Below are positions 26,004 to 36,093 of a stretch of DNA of 50,967 bases, one piece after another. Source of the DNA: an uncultured bacterium (GTDB lineage: Bacteria; Chloroflexota; Anaerolineae; J036; Brachytrichaceae). The DNA is taken from positions 1-50,967 of the forward strand of contig CAIXPS010000186.1 in the NCBI GenBank assembly GCA_903921365.1, written 5' to 3'. Position numbers and translations under genes: made by a program. The notes beneath the pieces are model-generated. The model saw only the letters and a list, made by a program, of their open reading frames with translations, did no database searches and was not told the DNA's origin. Positions within the stretch are counted from its first letter, which is position 1; every line of letters starts with the position of its first letter.

Positions 26004-27287
26004 TTACGGACTCAACAGAATCAGACCAGTATGTGGCGGCATGACCACCTTCGTGATCGGGTCAGTGGCGCCAAGAGTATGATACGCCGTATCAAATACC
26101 GTCTCTTTTTTATCACTCGTCGGATTCACAAGTGCCATGCCTTTCGTGAACAACCGGCGATAAATACCACTGGAGAGTTTTGAATACGCCTCCTGGGGAG
26201 AACCGATTGGCGCCGCCAGCACTGGATCCGAGGAATATACCAGGGAACCGCCTGGGTCAAATTGAAAATAGGTGCTGCTTCCATTCTTTCCGAGAAGATA
26301 CGAGGCAACGCTGTAGTCCAACCACGCTTTTATCGTGTCGGTAAGCGCGTCAGTCGTCATGAAGCGCGTGCTGATCAAAACGACCTTGCCGTCTTGTGAT
26401 ATTGCCGACAAATAGTCGATATCCTTTTTCCAGTTTGACTCCGACTTATAGTCGGTGGTTGCGCTGATTGGCGCGCGCAGGAATTCGTCGATGTGTATAC
26501 CGTCACCGATTGACGCCAGATCTTGCGTAACTGCGGGTTTGACGTTATAGGCTGTGCCATCCTCCCATGCATACCCGCCAATAATCATGAGTTTGCCCGG
26601 TATGCGCGCTCGAATAGCCCGTAATAGCCCATCAACTGCGTCCTGCCGTTGCTGATCCGTGAATTTGGTTGTGCCTGTGTACACAGGCGTGTTATCCGCG
26701 CGGATTAAGTCGGTTCCTGCTCCGTCAAGCAGTATGCCATCATAGCGCCCATCGCTTACGAGGTTGAATACATCGTTCGCCAGTTGTGAAATCACCTCAC
26801 TGTCGCGTATATTCAGCAGCGGTTCAGCGGGGTCGACAGTGCTATACGCTACCTTACCGTTCTTGTCGTACAACACCCATGTGGCGTGATTCGCGAGCAC
26901 ATCCGTAATCACGCCCATGATTCCATAGTAAACCTGGCGTTTATTCAAGCTTACCAGCGCCAGGTTTGTCTTCTGCATCGCTAACGCCGCATCACCTGTG
27001 GCAACATCAACAACGCCTGTGAAGTTCTGCGTGGAAGCGATCTTGTCGCTCCATAGCCCGATTGCCGACGTGCTTTCCAGCGGCATCTTCTTTGGCACAA
27101 CCGTCGGCGGGATCGCGGTGGGTTTAGCCAGCGGCAGCGGCGTCGGGGTTGCGCTGGGTTCCGGGAGCGGCCCAGCGGTAACGTAGGCTACGGGTGATGG
27201 ATAAAGGCTCTCCTGTTGTCGCACAGTTAACGGCGCGCAAGCAGTCAACAAGCATATGATCAACAACAACGCGACTCTACGCATCAT
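26004..27287 (-). CDS. lipoprotein with putative glycoside hydrolase-like (GHL15-type) domain
   Basis: The N-terminus is a lipoprotein signal with lipobox LTAC (Cys17), followed by a Pro/Thr-rich linker (about 30-70). The remaining 350 residues look like the GHL15 putative glycosidase barrel, with [10 protein letters not shown] and IHIDEFL as candidate acidic strands. Relatives have no proven substrate. The protein should sit on the outer face of the membrane. Its ATG overlaps the DnaJ stop by 4 bp (ATGA), so translation is coupled to dnaJ. The enzymatic role is a family-level guess; the lipoprotein assignment is firm. Confidence 0.65.
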   Translation of the reverse strand: MMRRVALLLIICLLTACAPLTVRQQESLYPSPVAYVTAGPLPEPSATPTPLPLAKPTAIPPTVVPKKMPLESTSAIGLWSDKIASTQNFTGVVDVATGDAALAMQKTNLALVSLNKRQVYYGIMGVITDVLANHATWVLYDKNGKVAYSTVDPAEPLLNIRDSEVISQLANDVFNLVSDGRYDGILLDGAGTDLIRADNTPVYTGTTKFTDQQRQDAVDGLLRAIRARIPGKLMIIGGYAWEDGTAYNVKPAVTQDLASIGDGIHIDEFLRAPISATTDYKSESNWKKDIDYLSAISQDGKVVLISTRFMTTDALTDTIKAWLDYSVASYLLGKNGSSTYFQFDPGGSLVYSSDPVLAAPIGSPQEAYSKLSSGIYRRLFTKGMALVNPTSDKKETVFDTAYHTLGATDPITKVVMPPHTGLILLSP

Positions 27288-28420
27288 ACGCCAAATGCAT
27301 CCCGCAGTTTATCGAAGAAACCCTTTGCCTGTTGCGGCACGACTTCCTTACCCAGAGTCTTTGACAACTCCATGAATAGACGGCGCTGCTCGGCCGTCAA
27401 AGCTGCAGGAATCTTGACATCGACAATCACGATCTGGTCGCCTCGGATCGAGCGACGCAGATGCGGCACTCCTTTGCCTTTGACGCGGAAAATATTGCCG
27501 CTCTGGGTGCCTGGAGGTATCGACAGCTTTTCCTTGCCATCGACTGTCGGGACTTCTATCTCATCACCCAGCGCAGCCTGTGCGATGTTGATCCCGATTT
27601 CAACAATGATGTCCTGGTCTTTCCGGCGGAAATAGGCGTGGGGCGCAACATTGATGACTACATACAAATTGCCGGGCGGGCCGCCATTGGCGCCGGGTTC
27701 GCCCTCATTGTTCAGGCGAATCTGCGTGCCATTATCAACACCCGCCGGGATGCTGACAGACAATGACCGCGTTGAACGAATCTGTTTCTTGCCGCCGCAC
27801 TGTTTGCAGGGAACTGCTATAACCTCGCCGCCCCCGCCGCAAGTCGGGCAGGTCGTCACACTGACGAACGAGCCCAGGATGCTCTGTTGCATGCGGCGAA
27901 CTTCACCAGTGCCGTTGCAGGTGCGGCATTTGCTTGGCGTGGTGCCCGGTTCCGCCCCGCTGCCGGTGCAACGCGAGCAGGACTCGTTCCGGACAACCTC
28001 AATCTCCTTGTCTTCACCAAAAACGGCTTCAAGGAACTCAAGCTTCAGATCGTAACGCAGGTCGGCGCCGCGCCGGGGGCTGCGCCGTTGTTGCGCTGCG
28101 CCTGAGCGATTAAATCCACCGAAGAATTCGTTGAATATATCGTTTATATCGGTGAAGTTGCCAAAATCGCCCTGCCCTGGCGCCGCTCCGCCCGAACGGA
28201 AAGCCGCATGCCCGTATTTGTCATACGCGGCGCGCTTTTGCTCGTCGCTCAGGACCTCATACGCCTCGTTAATCTCCTTAAACCTGGCCTCAGCAGTGGG
28301 GTCCTTGTTTACATCCGGATGGAACTGGCGCGCAAGTTTGCGGAATGCCTTTTTGACGTCGTCCGGGCTCGCGTCACGCGGCACACTGAGTAACTCATAG
28401 TAGTCTTGATTAGAAGCCAT
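27284..28420 (-). CDS. dnaJ: chaperone DnaJ (Hsp40)
   Basis: A full type I J-protein of 378 residues: J domain (1-70) with HPD, a Gly/Phe-rich linker (about 72-115), four zinc-finger repeats ([32 protein letters not shown]) and the C-terminal substrate-binding barrels. It delivers clients to DnaK and stimulates its ATPase. It lies 127 bp after dnaK in an hrcA-grpE-dnaK-dnaJ operon and overlaps the next lipoprotein gene by 4 bp. Confidence 0.97.
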   Translation of the reverse strand: MASNQDYYELLSVPRDASPDDVKKAFRKLARQFHPDVNKDPTAEARFKEINEAYEVLSDEQKRAAYDKYGHAAFRSGGAAPGQGDFGNFTDINDIFNEFFGGFNRSGAAQQRRSPRRGADLRYDLKLEFLEAVFGEDKEIEVVRNESCSRCTGSGAEPGTTPSKCRTCNGTGEVRRMQQSILGSFVSVTTCPTCGGGGEVIAVPCKQCGGKKQIRSTRSLSVSIPAGVDNGTQIRLNNEGEPGANGGPPGNLYVVINVAPHAYFRRKDQDIIVEIGINIAQAALGDEIEVPTVDGKEKLSIPPGTQSGNIFRVKGKGVPHLRRSIRGDQIVIVDVKIPAALTAEQRRLFMELSKTLGKEVVPQQAKGFFDKLRDAFGV

Positions 28421-28547
28421 AACTCAAACTTAAGATTGCCGGCAACCAACGATGCAACACCAACTCACACTGCTGATCACCCTATAACTCACCCGGTTGA
28501 TGGCGCGCGCGCAGTTCGACCTATGCGCGCGCCATCGCCACTTAATC

Positions 28548-30452
28548 CTACTTCTCGCGGAATTCGCCGTCTACGACATCGCCTTCAGGTGGTTGCTGGG
28601 GGCCGCCTGGCTGATCACTCGACCCCTCTGTCGATCCCGCCCCTGGCTGCTGCTCGTACATGCTTGCGCCGACAGCCGAGAAAGCGGTCTTCAATTCATC
28701 CGTGGCCTTGCGGATTACGGCTGGATCGTCCGAATCAAGCAAACTCTTCAGCGTCGAGATTTTTGACTGTAGATCAGTCTTTTTGTCAGCAGGAATCTTG
28801 TCGCCGCTATCCTTGATGAACTTCTCCGCCTGATAGGACGCATTATCGGCTTCATTGCGCGCTTCGATCCGTTCGCGGCGCGATTGGTCCTCGGTAGCAT
28901 GCGCCTGACCTTCGCGCACCATCCGATCGATTTCATCCTTCGACAACCCGGACGATGCCTGGATAGTGATATGCGCCGTCTTGGCGGTCGCCTTGTCGCT
29001 GGCCTGCACATTCAGGATGCCATTGGCATCGATGTCGAATGAGACTTCAACCTGCGGCACACCGCGCGGCGCCGGTGGAATGCCGTCAAGGATGAAGCGT
29101 CCCAGGGACTTGTTGTCCGCTGACATCGGACGTTCGCCCTGAACCACGTGGATTTCAACACTGGTTTGCATGTCGCTAGCCGTGCTGAAAATCTGGCTCT
29201 TCTTCGTTGGAATGGTGGTATTGCGCTCGATCAATGCTGTGGCAACGCCGCCCAGCGTCTCGATGCTGAGAGTCAGTGGCGTAACGTCTAACAGCAATAC
29301 GTCGCGCACTTCACCACCCAGCACACCCGCTTGAATCGCCGCGCCTATGGCGACAACTTCATCCGGGTTCACACTGCGGTTCGGTTCCTTGTTAAACAGC
29401 TTCCGGACGGTTTCCTGCACCCGCGGCATTCGCGTCATGCCGCCCACCAGCACAACCTCGTCAATCTTGCTGGCATCCAGCCCGGAGTCTGCAAGCGCCT
29501 GCTTGCATGGGCCGATGCTGCGCTGCACCAGGTCTTCAGTCAACTGCTCAAGCTTCGCGCGCGAGACGCGCGTCACCAAGTGCTTCGGGCCGGTCGCATC
29601 TGCCGTGAGATAGGGCAGGTTGACTTCAGTCTCCATCACCGTCGACAGCTCGATCTTCGCTTTCTCCGCGGCTTCCTTCAAGCGCTGCAATGCCTGGCGA
29701 TCCGCCTTTATGTCGATGCTGGTTTCCGAGCGGAAAGTGTCGATCAGATAATTCATCACGCGGTTGTCAAAGTCGTCGCCACCAAGGAAGGTATCGCCGT
29801 TGGTTGCCTTGACCTCAAACACGCCGTCACCGACATCCAGCACGCTGACATCGAACGTGCCACCACCCAGGTCATACACGACAATCGTTTCGTCCTTCTT
29901 ACGATCGAGGCCGTAAGCCAGGGAAGACGCGGTTGGCTCGTTGATGATGCGCATTACCTCGAGTCCTGCAATCTTGCCGGCATCTTTGGTGGCCTGGCGC
30001 TGCGTGTCGTTGAAATAAGCAGGAACGGTGATGACCGCCTGGGTCACCGGAGCGCCCAGATAAGCTTCGGCGTCAGCCTTGATCTTCTGCAGGATCATGG
30101 CGCTTAACTCCTGCGGTGAGTACTCTTTACCGCCGAGGATGACGCGACAATCGCCATTTGGCGCCGCAATCACTTTATAGGGCACCATCTTGAGCGCGCG
30201 TTGCACCTCCATGTCGCTGAATTTGCGACCCATGAAGCGCTTTATTGAAAAGATTGTGTTCTCTGGATTCACAATCGCCTGGCGTTTTGCGACCTGTCCG
30301 ACCATGCGTTCACCGCTCTTTGGATTTACGGCGACCACCGATGGAATCAAACGAGATCCCTCAACACTTGGGATGACGGTTGACTCACCGCCTTCCATAA
30401 CTGCAACGACGCTGTTAGTCGTTCCAAGGTCAATTCCAATTATCTTAGCCAT
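28548..30452 (-). CDS. dnaK: chaperone DnaK (Hsp70)
   Basis: A 634-residue Hsp70. The nucleotide-binding domain starts [10 protein letters not shown] and contains [12 protein letters not shown]; the linker [15 protein letters not shown] (about 383-397) joins the substrate-binding domain, and the tail ends DVVDGEF. It refolds and holds proteins with GrpE and DnaJ in the cytoplasm. The start follows AAAAGG by about nine bases. A long frame on the opposite strand within the gene is a codon-bias artefact. Confidence 0.98.
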   Translation of the reverse strand: MAKIIGIDLGTTNSVVAVMEGGESTVIPSVEGSRLIPSVVAVNPKSGERMVGQVAKRQAIVNPENTIFSIKRFMGRKFSDMEVQRALKMVPYKVIAAPNGDCRVILGGKEYSPQELSAMILQKIKADAEAYLGAPVTQAVITVPAYFNDTQRQATKDAGKIAGLEVMRIINEPTASSLAYGLDRKKDETIVVYDLGGGTFDVSVLDVGDGVFEVKATNGDTFLGGDDFDNRVMNYLIDTFRSETSIDIKADRQALQRLKEAAEKAKIELSTVMETEVNLPYLTADATGPKHLVTRVSRAKLEQLTEDLVQRSIGPCKQALADSGLDASKIDEVVLVGGMTRMPRVQETVRKLFNKEPNRSVNPDEVVAIGAAIQAGVLGGEVRDVLLLDVTPLTLSIETLGGVATALIERNTTIPTKKSQIFSTASDMQTSVEIHVVQGERPMSADNKSLGRFILDGIPPAPRGVPQVEVSFDIDANGILNVQASDKATAKTAHITIQASSGLSKDEIDRMVREGQAHATEDQSRRERIEARNEADNASYQAEKFIKDSGDKIPADKKTDLQSKISTLKSLLDSDDPAVIRKATDELKTAFSAVGASMYEQQPGAGSTEGSSDQPGGPQQPPEGDVVDGEFREK

Positions 30453-30536
30453 TTTCTATGCCTTTTCGCTGTCAACTGCGGCACCCACGCCAACCCTCTG
30501 CCTGGAGAACCGCCCCAATATCCTCATTAAACTCAA

Positions 30537-31112
30537 TTAACGGGCGACTCGCACCAACGTCGGTCTAACGACGCGATCCCCAAGTTTGTACCCGCGCTGC
30601 AGTTCCTCGATGACGCGCCCACTTTCGACGCCTTCCGCCTCATCATGGCTCACCGCCTCGTGAATCGACGGATCAAAGGTGTCGTTGCGCTTGACTTCGA
30701 TAGACTTAATCCCCTCGCTCTCAAGGATCAACTGAAGTTTGCGATGAATCAACAGCACTCCCTCAATCCAGGTCATGTCGCGCAAGGCTACCGGCAATGT
30801 CTTTGTCGCCCGTTCAAAGTCATCCAGAACTGGCAACAGTCTGGCAATCGTCATGCTGGTGTGCAAAGCGCGCTGAGCGGCATTTTCTGAATCCTGACGC
30901 TTTCTGTAATTCGAAAACTCGGCCCTTGCCCGTTGCCACCCGTCCAGGTACTCCGCCGACTTCGCCTTGACTTTCTCAAGCTCGGCCTTAAGCGCCTCTA
31001 TTTCAGCAGCCCGGGCATCCACCTGTGGCGTCGCCGTTTCTGGCGCAGCCTGCGTATCCTCGGTTGATGCTGTTGCTGAGACATTTGCAGCATCTTGTGT
31101 GTTTACTTCCAT
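30537..31112 (-). CDS. grpE: nucleotide exchange factor GrpE
   Basis: A 191-residue GrpE: an acidic, disordered N-terminus (1-35), a long coiled-coil helix (about 35-100, with GWQRARAEFSNYRKR) and the C-terminal beta domain with HEAVSHDEAEG and LQRGYKLGDRVVRPTLVRV. It releases ADP from DnaK. It lies between hrcA and dnaK, with 78 and 84 bp gaps. GAGGTG precedes the ATG at 11 bases. Confidence 0.97.
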   Translation of the reverse strand: MEVNTQDAANVSATASTEDTQAAPETATPQVDARAAEIEALKAELEKVKAKSAEYLDGWQRARAEFSNYRKRQDSENAAQRALHTSMTIARLLPVLDDFERATKTLPVALRDMTWIEGVLLIHRKLQLILESEGIKSIEVKRNDTFDPSIHEAVSHDEAEGVESGRVIEELQRGYKLGDRVVRPTLVRVAR

Positions 31113-31190
31113 TTAGTCATTCACCTCGTTCATTTGATGTAAGCACGTAATCATTAGATATAAACTGGCGATTGTGCTGTCGCCGTAGAC

Positions 31191-32219
31191 TTACTCCATA
31201 TACAGATCGCTGACCAGGTCGCTCATCAGGTCAGCAACATACTTAACCGCGCTGATCGCGCGACCATAGGGCATCCGGATTGGTCCGAGAACACCCAGTG
31301 CGCCTGTTGCAAATCCCTCTACCCCGTAGCGCGCCAGCACCATGCTGCACGAGCTGAGCTCGCGCCAGCGACCTTCACCGCCAATCAGCACCTGCACCGT
31401 TCCAACGCGGGATGTCATTGCGTATTTGAGCAAATCCGGCTCTTCCATCGCATCAACCAGTGCTCTGGCGTCATTCTGGCTTGTAAACTCTGGTTGCCGC
31501 AATACCTCGGTTAAGCCATCCCGGTAAACATCCCGATTCGGCGGCGCGCCGTCAGCAATCAACTCAAGCACCAGGTTCATCACATCGGCTTCGAAATCAA
31601 AGACATCGCCGAGTTTTGGCCGAATGCCTTGCGCATCCAACCCGGCAAACCGCCCGTTCAGCTTCGCCGCGACCTGGCTGAGTATCTGCTGGCTCATCGG
31701 TTCCTTCAAAGTGAGCACGCTCTGGCGCACCGTGCCGCCCTGAAACACGAGTATCAGCAGAACCAGGTGCGACTGGGTCGAGATCAACTCGATGTGCCTC
31801 ACCCTGGGTTGATCCAGTTGCGGGGCGCTGACAAGCGCCACGGCTCGCGCCGAACGCGCCAACACGACTGCTGCCAGTTGCATCCACTGCGCAACTTCCA
31901 GTTTGGCCTGATGAAACTGATGCCGGATGGTGTTCTTCTCATCGGTGGGAAGCTCAACATCTCCCAGCAAACGTTCGACAAAATATCGATAGCCTTTATC
32001 GGTTGGAATTCGACCGGCTGACGTATGCGGGTGCATCAGATAGCCAAGTTCTTCAAGCACAGCCATTTCATTGCGGATGGTTGCGCTTGACAAGTACAGG
32101 CCGGAGCTTTCCAGCACCGCTTTTGAACTGACCGGCGCAGCTGTGGCAACATAATTGTGGACGATCAGATTAAGTATCGCCTGCTGCCGCTGACTTAGGT
32201 CGAATTGTTCCTCATCCAT
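31191..32219 (-). CDS. hrcA: heat-inducible transcription repressor HrcA
   Basis: A 342-residue HrcA. The N-terminal winged helix (about 1-75) includes SSATIRNEMAVLEELGYL and HTSAGRIPTDKGYR, the family signatures. The rest forms the dimerisation and inserted domains. HrcA represses class I heat-shock genes by binding CIRCE; a CIRCE-like dyad lies just before its start, so the operon should autoregulate. It is the first gene of hrcA-grpE-dnaK-dnaJ. Confidence 0.97.
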   Translation of the reverse strand: MDEEQFDLSQRQQAILNLIVHNYVATAAPVSSKAVLESSGLYLSSATIRNEMAVLEELGYLMHPHTSAGRIPTDKGYRYFVERLLGDVELPTDEKNTIRHQFHQAKLEVAQWMQLAAVVLARSARAVALVSAPQLDQPRVRHIELISTQSHLVLLILVFQGGTVRQSVLTLKEPMSQQILSQVAAKLNGRFAGLDAQGIRPKLGDVFDFEADVMNLVLELIADGAPPNRDVYRDGLTEVLRQPEFTSQNDARALVDAMEEPDLLKYAMTSRVGTVQVLIGGEGRWRELSSCSMVLARYGVEGFATGALGVLGPIRMPYGRAISAVKYVADLMSDLVSDLYME

Positions 32220-32234
32220 ATTTATGTCTACCTA

Positions 32235-32260
32235 TTAGCACTCCACACGCAGAGTGCCAA
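32235..32260. promoter_or_regulatory. CIRCE operator of the hrcA operon
   Basis: TTAGCACTC (32235-32243) and GAGTGCCAA (32252-32260) form the HrcA-binding dyad, with one deviation from the consensus right arm. The spacer is 8 bases rather than the standard 9. It lies about 15 bp upstream of the hrcA ATG, in the transcribed leader below the promoter. Confidence 0.85.
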
Positions 32261-32274
32261 TAGACCAACTTTAA

Positions 32275-32304
32275 ATAATACCATGTACTGCAATCAGTCG
32301 TCAA
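32275..32304 (-). promoter_or_regulatory. sigma-70 promoter of the hrcA-grpE-dnaK-dnaJ operon
   Basis: On the minus strand TTGACG (32299-32304) and TATTAT (32275-32280) are separated by 18 bases. Predicted transcription starts near 32268, placing CIRCE in the early transcribed region, the usual layout for HrcA control. Confidence 0.75.
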
Positions 32305-32345
32305 GTTCGGGTAAAAATCAGCGGTGAGAGGATCGTAACACTCGA

Positions 32346-33020
32346 CTAACCCTCTACGAGGAAATCAAAAAGGAGCACGCCCGCCGTCCAGAAGATGATC
32401 GCAAACGCGATAACAACCCCAAACCACGAACCGTAATCAGCCCATGGGATCGCGTCCATGAAGCCAGAGGTGACGATCACGGAAGCGACGACCAGCGGAA
32501 CAGCCAATGGGAATAGCAGAATTGGAAGGAATATTTCTCTGGCGCGTGTGCTGGCAGCCATAACCGATATTAACGTGCCGGCGCCTGAGTAACCTATCAC
32601 GCCAACGATGACCGTAAGAATCACACCCGGCTGCAACAGCGATTCATCCAATAGAATCGCGAGCACTGGCACGACCACCAGTGATATCAACAGCGTAAAC
32701 AGAACATTCGAAACAGCCTTTCCAACAAAGATCACACTGCGGTCGCTGGGTGTGAGGAGCAGACCATCGATACACTGATTAATCTGCTCAATCGACATGG
32801 AATGCCCCAGCCCGAGGGTTCCAGCATAAACAAGTATGACCCACAGTATGCCTGGCACAAGGGGTTTCAGTGAATCTACCCGCAAACGCAGTGCAAAGTT
32901 AAACAGGATGATTGACATTACCGCAAATACGAGCATGGCAGTGGATGCCTCGCGCGTGCGCAGTTCAACCAGGATATCCTTGATAATAATGGCTCGGACT
33001 TGTTGAAAGTAGAGTCGCAT
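32346..33020 (-). CDS. ccmB: haem exporter permease CcmB
   Basis: A 224-residue membrane protein with six predicted helices and the CcmB hallmark SMSIEQINQCIDGLLLTPSD, in the family position after helix 2. With CcmA it forms the ABC module that, in System I, drives release of holo-CcmE from CcmC. It is the last gene of the ccm operon; hrcA control sequences follow. CcmC, normally next to CcmB, is not encoded here or elsewhere in the window. Confidence 0.85.
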   Translation of the reverse strand: MRLYFQQVRAIIIKDILVELRTREASTAMLVFAVMSIILFNFALRLRVDSLKPLVPGILWVILVYAGTLGLGHSMSIEQINQCIDGLLLTPSDRSVIFVGKAVSNVLFTLLISLVVVPVLAILLDESLLQPGVILTVIVGVIGYSGAGTLISVMAASTRAREIFLPILLFPLAVPLVVASVIVTSGFMDAIPWADYGSWFGVVIAFAIIFWTAGVLLFDFLVEG

Positions 33021-33048
33021 GGCTTGTATCCTTTAGAACAGTGGAATT

Positions 33049-33753
33049 TCAACCCACAAGCTTTTCGATTCTCTCAGCGGAAATGTCTTGACACAACTCA
33101 CCCGCGACTTTACCGCCCTTAAGAATCACCGCGCGCGTAACGCCGTCCAGACTTCGACCGTATTCATGTGTCGTCATAATTACGGTCCTGCCTGCAAGCG
33201 CAAGCTCATTCAACAGCGATGAAAGCGCGTGAGCGGACTTTTGATCCAGGCCCGTATAAGGCTCATCCAGCAACAATAGTGGGGGATTATGCAGTATTGC
33301 TCGCGCGATAGACAATCGCTGAACCATCCCCCGCGAAAAGGTGCGGACGGGATCGCGCGCGCGGTGTTGCAGATCAACGCGTCGCAAGACCATGTCAATC
33401 GGCGTGTCGGAACCAGGCGAGCTCGCATTGCAGACATCAGAAACGCCATACATGCGCGCGTAAAACTGCAAATTCTCTTCTGCCGTCAAGTCCGGATACA
33501 CGAGTGTATGGTGTGAAACTACGCCCAGTTTTGCCCGGGCGCGGTTCGCTTCGGTCAATGCGTTAACGCCGTCAACCACCAACTGGCCTTTTTCAGGCTT
33601 AATCAGGGTCGCACACACTCGCAGTAATGTAGTCTTGCCTGTGCCGTTTGGCCCTAAAATCGCGACGAACTCGCCTTTCGTGACGCGCAAAGAGACATCC
33701 CTCAGAACAGGGCGCATGCCATATGACTTGGTGATATTCAGAGCGTCAAGCAT
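33049..33753 (-). CDS. ccmA: haem exporter ATP-binding protein CcmA
   Basis: A 234-residue ABC ATPase: Walker A GPNGTGKTT (about 34-42), a signature in the form FSRGMVQRL, Walker B LLLLDEPYTGLD and the H-loop TTHE. The FSRGM signature, in place of LSGGQ, resembles CcmA proteins outside Proteobacteria. It hydrolyses ATP to recycle CcmE. Position between the cytochrome c lipoprotein and ccmB (28 bp gap) supports the assignment over a generic ABC ATPase. Confidence 0.87.
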   Translation of the reverse strand: MLDALNITKSYGMRPVLRDVSLRVTKGEFVAILGPNGTGKTTLLRVCATLIKPEKGQLVVDGVNALTEANRARAKLGVVSHHTLVYPDLTAEENLQFYARMYGVSDVCNASSPGSDTPIDMVLRRVDLQHRARDPVRTFSRGMVQRLSIARAILHNPPLLLLDEPYTGLDQKSAHALSSLLNELALAGRTVIMTTHEYGRSLDGVTRAVILKGGKVAGELCQDISAERIEKLVG

Positions 33754-33768
33754 GGTTGTGTCGGACGC

Positions 33769-35589
33769 TTACTCCCAAATCTCGCGGAGGTCGTCTTTCA
33801 TCTCCTGACGAGAAGCTTGATACTCCGCCTCTTTGATCTCTCCCGCTGCATAACGGCCATCCAGTTCGGAAATCTCGTGAATTAAAGCCGCTCTCTCCTT
33901 CGCCAGGTCAACCTCAATCCCCTGCCACTTTCGAATTCGCGCGACCATAAAGACACCTCCCGCGATAGCCAATAAGAGGGCGACAAGTCCAAAGGCGATT
34001 GCGATGTTGTCCTCACCAGGGACCCCGACGCTACGCGGTTGCCCGGTCATTGTAAAAGCGGCATCGGCGCCTGCCTTGAGATCAGGTCTATCGGGCGAAT
34101 ACAGTCGTATGCTGGTTGACTGGATCGGTTGCAGCCCCTTGTCCGTCATACTAGTGATGCGCATCACGTTATCCGGCAGGAACACATCCCAGTTCTTGAC
34201 GGGATAAGACATTGTGCGCGCAATGGACTTGCTGTTGTGGTACGGCAAATCATAAATCATTGCAATCGTTGACGCTCTCTGACCCGGTGGAACTGCATCG
34301 CTATCATAAATCGTCTGGCCATCCTCGCCTAACGAGAATCGTTCACCCAGACCTGGACCGTCGAACTTAAGATTGGTTGCATCAGCCGGCAAGCTGACCT
34401 TAACGGATCGCAACGTGCCGTCCAGTGCCGGCTTGTCGATATACGCCTTGGCGCTGGAATTCTCAAAGATGTAAAACTCAATGACGTTAACACTACCCTC
34501 ACCCACAGCCTGCACAAAATAGTGATACTCAGAAACGCTGATCACACTGGGATCAGTGGTCACTTCATACACAGGGAGCGTGCCTGACAGTTCGAGTGTC
34601 CCCGAAAACTGCGCGGGTGGCGCGTAAAACCTGGCGCCCGAATAGGTAACAGTCGCCTGGTAAAACAAATTGGGGTCGACCGGCAGCGCGGTAAAGGTTG
34701 CCACACCATTTGCATCGAGTAAAACCGTTCGTGAGAGCACCTCGCCAGTCGTGTCATAGGTATGAAGTATGACCGGCAAACCGGTCACCTTCGGGCCGTC
34801 CGGGGTTTGATTGACAGCCTGTAAGTGTATGATCCCGTCTCCCGTAATAACGGAACCGGACGCAATAGAAGGGGTGGAATAGCGATAGCCAAATGTGCGC
34901 ACAAGACTCGCCATTGCCAGACGCGCCGGCTCATCCAGCGTCACTTGCGCGTGCGCGGCGCCCTTGATCATCGCGGCAGACATACTGGACAGGGATGTGC
35001 GCGCCATCCACTTGGCGTCGGCAAAAGAGACAACTTTCGCCGCGCCCAGTTGAGGGCCGTCACCCAGGCCTGCAGATCCATGACACGCCTGACAGGTATC
35101 GATATAGGCCTGTTGAGTTGCCAGCAACGTGGGGGTGCTCACGCCCATCGCCCATATATAGCTGAGCACATCCCAGCGATCCTGTGGCCCAAGCGACTGG
35201 GTAAAGCCAGGCATCAGTTGGTCGATTCGGCCATTAGTCACGACATCAAACCATGCCGCAGGAGTGGCATTTTGTGACAGCGTGGAATTGACCAGTTTCG
35301 CCACCTGGCCGCCCTGCGCCTTGATCATGGTTGCGCGCGGGCCATCTCCCTGTCCAGTATCTCCATGACAGGGCTGACACTTGACAGCATAGATCTGGCT
35401 ACCTTTTGCGACATCAGGCGGCGTGTCCGGCGCCTGATTTTCTATGGCATTAACAGGCATGGAGACCGGCGCGAGCAAATCAGTGACGCGCTTTTGCTGG
35501 GCTGGGCTGGAGCATCCCGCCAGGAACATCACGGCAAGGATAACGACGAATGCGCTAAATGAGCTGGGAGTAACAGTGCGGTGATTCAT
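33769..35589 (-). CDS. di-haem cytochrome c lipoprotein with CcmI-like C-terminal segment
   Basis: A 606-residue lipoprotein (lipobox LAGC, Cys26). Two cytochrome c domains follow, with CQPCH (71-75) and CQACH (166-170); LMPGF near 126 offers the first axial Met. Residues 245-540 are beta-rich extracytoplasmic domains without a known motif. A single transmembrane helix (about 548-568) leads to a cytoplasmic helical tail with EISELDGRYAAGEI, similar to the tail of the next gene's product. It lies between the CcmI-like gene (4-bp overlap) and ccmA, so it may be an electron carrier dependent on, or tied to, maturation. Not a recognised family as a whole. Confidence 0.75.
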   Translation of the reverse strand: MNHRTVTPSSFSAFVVILAVMFLAGCSSPAQQKRVTDLLAPVSMPVNAIENQAPDTPPDVAKGSQIYAVKCQPCHGDTGQGDGPRATMIKAQGGQVAKLVNSTLSQNATPAAWFDVVTNGRIDQLMPGFTQSLGPQDRWDVLSYIWAMGVSTPTLLATQQAYIDTCQACHGSAGLGDGPQLGAAKVVSFADAKWMARTSLSSMSAAMIKGAAHAQVTLDEPARLAMASLVRTFGYRYSTPSIASGSVITGDGIIHLQAVNQTPDGPKVTGLPVILHTYDTTGEVLSRTVLLDANGVATFTALPVDPNLFYQATVTYSGARFYAPPAQFSGTLELSGTLPVYEVTTDPSVISVSEYHYFVQAVGEGSVNVIEFYIFENSSAKAYIDKPALDGTLRSVKVSLPADATNLKFDGPGLGERFSLGEDGQTIYDSDAVPPGQRASTIAMIYDLPYHNSKSIARTMSYPVKNWDVFLPDNVMRITSMTDKGLQPIQSTSIRLYSPDRPDLKAGADAAFTMTGQPRSVGVPGEDNIAIAFGLVALLLAIAGGVFMVARIRKWQGIEVDLAKERAALIHEISELDGRYAAGEIKEAEYQASRQEMKDDLREIWE

Positions 35590-36035
35590 CGGCGTTCGCT
35601 TGTTGTTGGGGTTATTTCATCCGCCTTCACAAACTGGCGGCCACAATTAGGGCAAAAACGATCACCAGAACGCGTGGGCGACCCACACGATGGGCAATTC
35701 AACTTGGAAGTGCGAACGGAGGCGATGCGTTCTTCGATCTGTGCGTCAAGATCATCCTGTGACTTTAATTGATCAAGTTCGCGCAGTACCGTTGCCCCTC
35801 GTTGAACCTGCGCCTCGCGTAGCGTCTTATAGTCATCCCCGTTCAACTTACCAGTGCGGTAGTCAAGGTCAAGCTCGCGTATCGCGCGCACCATCGCTTC
35901 ACGCTCTGCCTCAAGCGATTGGCGATGACTCGGTGGCTCGACGGCTTGCCGATAGGGCTCCAACAGTGGACTGATGACAAGAACGATGATGACGGTCAGC
36001 AGAGCTAAACCGATTAGGATTGTTCCAATACCCAT
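35586..36035 (-). CDS. CcmI-like membrane protein with C-terminal zinc ribbon
   Basis: A 149-residue protein: one N-terminal membrane helix (about 5-24), a helical stretch with AIRELDLDYRTGKLNGDDY (about 52-70) as in the N-terminal domain of CcmI-type proteins, and a zinc ribbon CPSC...CPNC (about 118-136). CcmI in System I hands apocytochrome to the haem lyase. The zinc ribbon is not part of classical CcmI. Its 4-bp overlap with the cytochrome gene and place between ccmG and ccmA fit a maturation role. The function is inferred from context and the helical motif. Confidence 0.65.
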   Translation of the reverse strand: MGIGTILIGLALLTVIIVLVISPLLEPYRQAVEPPSHRQSLEAEREAMVRAIRELDLDYRTGKLNGDDYKTLREAQVQRGATVLRELDQLKSQDDLDAQIEERIASVRTSKLNCPSCGSPTRSGDRFCPNCGRQFVKADEITPTTSERR

Positions 36036-36093
36036 TTATTCGTTATGTGTTTGGCTGCATGCGCGCAACGATTATGACTATGTTGTCTCGTGC

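Noticed and set aside
29331-30107. 258-codon open frame on the plus strand
   Set aside because: It is fully antisense to dnaK, has no ribosome-binding site and is explained by codon bias in the real gene.
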